A stretch of 10,168 nt of DNA, from the NCBI GenBank assembly GCA_019236545.1, contig JAFAIV010000105.1:1-10168 (forward strand). Direction: 5' to 3'. This DNA comes from Actinomycetota bacterium. GTDB lineage: Bacteria; Actinomycetota; Thermoleophilia; Gaiellales; Gaiellaceae. Position 1 is the first letter of the stretch. Every line of letters begins with the position of its first letter. The translations under genes were made by a program, and so were the position numbers. A model generated the notes under the pieces. The model did no database searches and had not been told where the DNA came from. It worked only from the letters and a program-made list of their open reading frames with translations. This document shows, piece after piece, positions 6,389 to 10,168 of the stretch.

Positions 6389-6410
6389 CGGGCCGCCCGA
6401 AGGCGGCCCG
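6389..6410 (-). terminator. Hairpin terminator after hppA
   Basis: A perfect 9-bp GC-only stem, CGGGCCGCC (6389-6397) and GGCGGCCCG (6402-6410), encloses a 4-nt CGAA loop, 25 nt past the hppA stop. On the minus strand it is followed by TCGTCGTTTCG, a poor T-tract, as is frequent in GC-rich actinobacteria. It separates hppA from kdpDE. Confidence 0.7.
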
Positions 6411-6435
6411 CGTCGAGTGCGTGACGGCTGCGGCT

Positions 6436-8505
6436 CTAGCCGTGGATCGAGACGACGATCGGGATGATCAGGATCGCGACGATGTTGGCGATCTTGATCA
6501 TCGGGTTGATCGCCGGGCCGGCCGTGTCCTTGTACGGGTCGCCGACGGTGTCGCCGGTGACCGCCGCGGCGTGGGCCTCGGAGCCCTTGCCGCCGTAGAG
6601 GCCGTCCTCGATCAGCTTCTTCGCGTTGTCCCAGGCGCCGCCGCCCGAGGTCATCGAGATCGCGAGGAAGAGACCCGTGACGATCGTTCCGATCAGGAGG
6701 CCGCCGAGCATCTTCGCGCTGATCAGCCCGACGACGATCGGGAAGAGGATCGGCACGATCGCCGGGACGATCATCGAGCGGATCGCCGAGCCGGTGACGA
6801 TGTCGATCGCGCGACCGTACTCCGGCCGCTCCGTGCCCTCCATGATCCCGGGGTGCTCGCGGAACTGGCGGCGCACCTCCTCGACGACCTCGCCGCCGAC
6901 GCGACCGACGGCCTGCATGGCGAGCGACGCGAAGAGGAACGGCATCAGGCCGCCGATGAAGAGGCCGGCGATGACCCACGCGTTCGAGAGGTCGAACGAG
7001 AGGTGCGCGAGCGCCGACCCGGCCTTCGCCTGCGTGTGCACGCCGTCCGCGTACGAGCCGAAGAGGACGAGCGCGGCGAGCGCCGCGGAGCCGATCGCGT
7101 AGCCCTTCGTGACCGCCTTGGTCGTGTTGCCGACGGCGTCGAGCGGATCGGTGATCGCCCGGACCTCCGGCGGCAGGTCCGCCATCTCGGCGATGCCGCC
7201 CGCGTTGTCGGTCACCGGCCCGTACGCGTCGAGCGCGACGATCAGGCCCGTCATGGACAGCTGCGCCATGACCGCGACGCCGATCCCGAACAGGCCGGCG
7301 AGGTGGTTCGCGACGAGGATGCCGATGGCGATCACGACCACCGGGAGCGCCGTCGCCTGCATGCCGATGGCGAGGCCCTCGATGATGTTGGTCGCGTGGC
7401 CGGTCTGCGACGCCCGGGCGATCGACTTGACCGGGTTCCAGCGGGTGCCCGTGTAGAACTCCGTGATCCCGACGAGCAGCGCGGTGACGACGAGGCCGAC
7501 GATCTCGGCGCCGTAGAGGCGGCCGAACGTGAAGTTCCCCGTCGACGCGAACGCCTTCGTGACGGGGATGAAGATCGCCGCCGAGATCAGCGTCGCGACG
7601 ATGACCGCGCGGTAGAGCGCGTTCATGATGTTGCCGCCCTCTTTGACCTTCGCGAACTGGACGCCGATGATCGACGAGATGATCGAGACGCCGCCGATGC
7701 AGAGCGGGAACAGCCAGAGGTGCGTCCCCGTCGTCGCCGCGGCGCCGGTGACGCCGAGGAGCATGACGGCGACCGCGGTCACCGCGTAGGTCTCGAACAG
7801 GTCGGCGGCCATGCCGGCGCAGTCGCCGACGTTGTCGCCCACGTTGTCGGCGATCACGGCCGGGTTGCGCGGGTCGTCCTCCGGGATCCCAGCCTCGATC
7901 TTCCCGACGAGGTCCGCGCCGACGTCCGCGGCCTTCGTGTAGATGCCGCCGCCGAGACGCGCGAACACCGAGATCAGCGAGCCGCCGAAGGCGAGGCCGA
8001 CGAGGTCCTTGATCGCCGAGTGCGGCGTGTGGCCGAGCCAGCCGGTCAGCGCCCAGTAGTAGCCGGCGACGCCGAGCAGGCCGAGGCCGACGACGAGCAG
8101 GCCCGTCACCGAGCCCGCGCGGAAAGCGACGTTGAGCGCCGGCGGAAGCCCGTGGCGCGCCGCCTCCGCAGTCCGCACGTTCGAGCGCACGGCGACGTTC
8201 ATCCCGATGAAGCCGGCGGCGGCCGAGAAGGTCGCGCCGATCAGGAAGCCGACGGCCGTCCCCCAGCCGAGCTTGTTGTAGAAGCCCAGCAGGAGGAACG
8301 GGACGATGGCGACGACCGCGATGGTCGTGTACTGGCGGCGCAGGTACGCCGCCGCCCCCTCCTGCACCGCGCGGGCGATCTCCTGCATGCGCTCGGTGCC
8401 GGCGGGCTGCCGCAGCAGCCAGGCGGTGAGGCCGAGGCCATAGACGATCGCGGCGCCTGCGCAGAGGAGAGCGAAAAGCACTGCGTGATGCATGAACCAA
8501 CTCAT
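6436..8505 (-). CDS. hppA: Membrane-bound proton-pumping pyrophosphatase (K+-independent type)
   Basis: HppA hydrolyses pyrophosphate in the membrane and uses the energy to pump protons out of the cytoplasm. The 689-residue protein has the family length and about 16 hydrophobic helices. Substrate-binding motifs are intact: DVGADLVGK (194-202), DNVGDNVGDCAGMAADLFE (220-238), and the C-terminal pair ISMTSGGGAWDNAKKLIEDG (616-635) and DTVGDPYKDTAGPAINPMIK (652-671). In GNTTKAVTKG (459-468), K463 and T466 occupy the positions that are Ala and Gly in K+-dependent enzymes, so the K+-independent H+-pumping subclass is expected. The ATG at 8505 is chosen because GGAGAG (8515-8520) lies 9 nt upstream; the alternative ATG four codons later is less well placed. 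A TACTTT at 8545-8540 is a weak -10 candidate. The gene is apparently transcribed alone and ends at a hairpin. Confidence 0.97.
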   Translation of the reverse strand: MSWFMHHAVLFALLCAGAAIVYGLGLTAWLLRQPAGTERMQEIARAVQEGAAAYLRRQYTTIAVVAIVPFLLLGFYNKLGWGTAVGFLIGATFSAAAGFIGMNVAVRSNVRTAEAARHGLPPALNVAFRAGSVTGLLVVGLGLLGVAGYYWALTGWLGHTPHSAIKDLVGLAFGGSLISVFARLGGGIYTKAADVGADLVGKIEAGIPEDDPRNPAVIADNVGDNVGDCAGMAADLFETYAVTAVAVMLLGVTGAAATTGTHLWLFPLCIGGVSIISSIIGVQFAKVKEGGNIMNALYRAVIVATLISAAIFIPVTKAFASTGNFTFGRLYGAEIVGLVVTALLVGITEFYTGTRWNPVKSIARASQTGHATNIIEGLAIGMQATALPVVVIAIGILVANHLAGLFGIGVAVMAQLSMTGLIVALDAYGPVTDNAGGIAEMADLPPEVRAITDPLDAVGNTTKAVTKGYAIGSAALAALVLFGSYADGVHTQAKAGSALAHLSFDLSNAWVIAGLFIGGLMPFLFASLAMQAVGRVGGEVVEEVRRQFREHPGIMEGTERPEYGRAIDIVTGSAIRSMIVPAIVPILFPIVVGLISAKMLGGLLIGTIVTGLFLAISMTSGGGAWDNAKKLIEDGLYGGKGSEAHAAAVTGDTVGDPYKDTAGPAINPMIKIANIVAILIIPIVVSIHG

Positions 8506-8573
8506 CTGTCGAGGCTCTCCCTCCGGATCAGCGCGTCACAAAGTAAGCGCCAGGCGACCCCGGCGCGGGCACG

Positions 8574-8600
8574 GTTGTACCACAACGGCCGGACCGTCCG
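8574..8600. repeat. Two small inverted repeats upstream of hppA
   Basis: GTTGT-ACC-ACAAC (8574-8586) and CGGAC-C-GTCCG (8590-8600) lie side by side in the gap of about 100 nt before hppA, directly after the transglycosylase stop codons. Each has perfect 5-bp arms. They may be operator half-sites or a weak terminator of the upstream unit; there is no T-tract on the minus strand. Confidence 0.3.
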
Positions 8601-8605
8601 TGTCA

Positions 8606-9328
8606 CTAATCGAGGCTGCGCCAGCCCGCCGAGGTCTTGACGAGCAGGCGCCGCGCGTACAGGGCCGCGAGCCCGAAGCGGTCGCGCGCGATCCGCCGCG
8701 CGTAGCGGAGGACGGCGTCGACGTAGCGGCTGGACGGGTTGTAGTGCCAGAGCGCCGTCCGGAGATCGCGCGGGGCGCCCGCGGCGCGCAGGTAGCGGGC
8801 CGCCGCGAGGATCGCGTCGCGCGGGTCGCGGATGTTCCCCTCCCCGTACGAGCGCCAGGTCGAGGGCATGAACTGCATCGGCCCGAGCGCCCCGGAGATG
8901 CTCGGCTCGCGCAGCCGGCCGAAGTCGCTCTCGACGAAGTTGATCGCCGCCAGGACGCGCCAGGGCACGGACGAGCGCTGCTCACCTTCGCGGTAGAGGC
9001 CGCGCAGCGTCGCGAGCGGGAGCGCCGGGCCGAGCCGGATCCTCGGCGGCTTCCTCGTCGCGTGCTTCGACGGGATCCCGGTGAGCTCGCGGTGCGCGGT
9101 CACGTCGTCGGCGACGTCGGCGCGCACGCGCGGCGGGAGCGCGGCGAGCGTGACGCGATAGAGGCTGGGATCGCCGGCGAGGCGAAGCTCGACGAGCTGC
9201 TGGCGCCGCTCCGCGTCGATCGCCGCCTGCGGCAGCGGCTGCGAGTCGTCCCAGCCGGCGATCGCCGCGCGGAAGTCCGCGTCCGCCTGGACGATCTGGG
9301 CGGCCGGCGTGGGCGGGGCTTGGAACAC
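8606..9328 (-). CDS. Lytic transglycosylase (SLT-fold) domain protein, no visible signal peptide
   Basis: The C-terminal half is a goose-lysozyme/SLT-type muramidase fold: VPWRVLAAINFVESDFGRLR (121-140) with probable catalytic E133, then SGALGPMQFMPSTW (145-158), DPRDAILAAARYL (168-180) and TALWHYNPS (191-199). Such enzymes cleave peptidoglycan glycan strands outside the cytoplasm. The first ~100 residues are charged, of unknown fold, with no hydrophobic leader. The GTG at 9328 lies 4 nt past the stop of the preceding gene, which suggests coupled translation; the upstream frame overlaps that gene and offers no better leader. Two stops occur in tandem (TAG TGA) at the end. Either the protein leaves the cell by another route, or the annotated start misses something, or it acts on another substrate. 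The enzyme family is clear, the physiological role is not. Confidence 0.85.
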   Translation of the reverse strand: MFQAPPTPAAQIVQADADFRAAIAGWDDSQPLPQAAIDAERRQQLVELRLAGDPSLYRVTLAALPPRVRADVADDVTAHRELTGIPSKHATRKPPRIRLGPALPLATLRGLYREGEQRSSVPWRVLAAINFVESDFGRLREPSISGALGPMQFMPSTWRSYGEGNIRDPRDAILAAARYLRAAGAPRDLRTALWHYNPSSRYVDAVLRYARRIARDRFGLAALYARRLLVKTSAGWRSLD

Positions 9329-9332
9329 GGCG

Positions 9333-9671
9333 CTACTTGGCGGCGTCGGCGAAGGCGAGCTGGAGGCTCGAGACCGCCTGGCGGACGTCGCGGGCCTCCT
9401 CCTCCGGCAGCAACGGCTGGATCGCCTTCAGCGCCTCGATCGCGAGGCGGCTCTGCTCGAGGTCGAGCGCGTCCGGCGAGAGCTTCGCGAAGCCGAGCGA
9501 GGCGACGACCGCGCAGGTCTGCGTCAGCAGGTCGGAGACCCTCATGTTGCGGAGCTCCGCGAGGAGCTCCTCCGGCTCAGGGCTGGAAGCGGCGCCGGCA
9601 GAGCCGGCACCGCCCGGCCGGCCAACCGAGGGGACTCCTTCGGAATCCCCTCTAGGGTGCGACTCGCTCAC
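9333..9671 (-). CDS. Small DUF1844-like protein
   Basis: The conserved part spans about residues 40-112: RVSDLLTQTCAVVASLGF, then DLEQSRLAIEALKAIQPLLP and a helical tail ending AFADAAK. The DLEQxRxAIE motif after a short hydrophobic helix resembles DUF1844, a small all-helical family of unknown function common in bacteria; this is recognition by eye. The GTG at 9671 overlaps the end of the ligase gene by 20 nt and adds about 40 low-complexity residues (G, A, S, P). Two strong RNA hairpins fall in that stretch, so the true start may be the ATG at 9545, which has GGAG 9 nt upstream and would give a 70-residue protein. The stop lies 4 nt before the transglycosylase start, so the two are probably co-translated. 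Confidence 0.65.
   Translation of the reverse strand: MSESHPRGDSEGVPSVGRPGGAGSAGAASSPEPEELLAELRNMRVSDLLTQTCAVVASLGFAKLSPDALDLEQSRLAIEALKAIQPLLPEEEARDVRQAVSSLQLAFADAAK
9591..9652 (-). other. Tandem RNA hairpins just after the ligase stop codon
   Basis: GAGGGGA (9628-9634) and TCCCCTC (9646-9652) form a 7-bp stem around an 11-nt loop, starting inside the ligase stop codon. GGCGCCGGC (9591-9599) and GCCGGCACC (9603-9611) form a second stem of 9 bp with one G-U pair and a 3-nt loop. Neither is followed by a T-tract. They look like a weak terminator or attenuator between the ligase and the DUF1844-like gene. Confidence 0.4.
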
Positions 9672-10168
9672 TCCAGCGCACCTGCTCCTCGAAGATCTGC
9701 TCGATCGACGCGCCCTCGTCGTGCCGGGCGATCTGCCGCTCGGCCGCGTTCCGCTCGGGGACGGCGAGCCACGGCGCGGCGCCGAGCTCCTCCGCGACCG
9801 GGAGCACCCATTCGACGAGCTGCTCGAGCCGCGCGCGCGCCGGGACGACCTCCCCGCGCTCGAGGTCGATCAGCTCGCCCGAGAGGCCGTGACGGATCGC
9901 CCGCCAGAAGTTCTCCTCGAGCAGCCGGCGCGGGTGGTCGGGCAGCGGCTCGCCCTCGTCGAGAGCGCGCGCGATTCGGGCCGTCAGCGAGTAGCAGAGC
10001 GCGGCGAGCGAGCGCGCCTCGCCGACGTCCGGCTGCGCGTCGCAGATCCGGATCTCGACCGTCGGGAACGCGAGGTGCGGGCGGACGCTCCACCAGAGCT
10101 GCGTGTGCTCGGTGACCGAGCCGGTCTCGTAGAGGAAGCGGACGTAGCGCTCCCAGTCGTCCCAGCCG
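9652..10168 (-). CDS. C-terminal part of a YbdK/GCS2-type carboxylate-amine ligase (5' end outside window)
   Basis: The last 171 residues of a larger protein are visible, in the frame ending at TAG (9654-9652). The segment LWWSVRPHLAFPTVEIRICD, followed by AQPDVGEARSLAALC, is the hallmark of the GCS2 family (YbdK-like weak glutamate-cysteine ligases and the ergothioneine enzyme EgtA). Further typical pieces are ENFWRAIRHGLSGELID and a terminal helix ending EQIFEEQVRW. Family members join glutamate and an amine, often cysteine, using ATP; the true substrate cannot be told from this end. The order WW-RPH-EIRICDAQ favours YbdK-like over EgtA. It lies upstream of the DUF1844-like gene, with either a 20-nt overlap or a hairpin-containing gap depending on that gene's start. 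The competing frame through 9668-10093 is arginine-rich shadow sequence. Confidence 0.85.
   Translation of the reverse strand, partial: GWDDWERYVRFLYETGSVTEHTQLWWSVRPHLAFPTVEIRICDAQPDVGEARSLAALCYSLTARIARALDEGEPLPDHPRRLLEENFWRAIRHGLSGELIDLERGEVVPARARLEQLVEWVLPVAEELGAAPWLAVPERNAAERQIARHDEGASIEQIFEEQVRWSERVAP

Noticed and set aside
6202..8640. Very long plus-strand open frame opposite hppA
   Set aside because: Its product is dominated by R, D, E and A in low-complexity runs, typical of the antisense frame of a GC-rich gene. The minus strand codes for a complete, motif-bearing pyrophosphatase.
9668..10093. 141-codon minus-strand frame over the right end
   Set aside because: Extremely arginine-rich and featureless. 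The neighbouring frame, open from the window edge to 9652, carries clear GCS2-family motifs.

Overview
This is a GC-rich window from a high-GC actinobacterium. The resemblance of several proteins to Thermoleophilia (Solirubrobacterales/Gaiellales) sequences I remember makes that class my best guess, but it is an inference and no rRNA or marker gene is present. Every gene I can support lies on the minus strand, so the window reads from right (position 10168) to left (position 1).

Right end (10168-8606): the C-terminal part of a YbdK/GCS2-type carboxylate-amine ligase runs in from outside the window. It is followed by a small DUF1844-like protein and, 4 nt later, a lytic transglycosylase domain protein with no visible signal peptide. 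After a gap of about 100 nt comes hppA (8505-6436), a full-length membrane proton-pumping pyrophosphatase with the residues of the K+-independent subclass. A GC-rich hairpin (6389-6410) closes that unit.

Left two thirds (6274-1): a potassium-uptake (Kdp) locus. kdpD and kdpE (two-component system, 4-nt overlap) come first, behind a promoter with leaderless geometry. A 76-nt gap follows. It carries an 11-nt-period tandem repeat suited to an OmpR/PhoB-class regulator such as KdpE, a hairpin and a second leaderless-type promoter. Then comes a tightly coupled operon: an uncharacterised 159-aa protein, a 27-aa single-span membrane peptide, kdpF, kdpA, kdpC and kdpB, which is cut by the window edge. 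Four junctions share one nucleotide (TGATG) and the fifth is a direct stop/start abutment.

Unusual points: the structural genes are ordered F-A-C-B instead of F-A-B-C; the sensor kinase lacks the N-terminal KdpD/Usp sensing half; two extra small genes precede kdpF; and the regulators lie upstream of the transporter genes. The likely working model is that KdpD/KdpE sense K+ limitation or osmotic stress and KdpE activates the operon from the tandem repeat, producing the K+-pumping P-type ATPase. I found no mobile element, CRISPR array, tRNA or rRNA.
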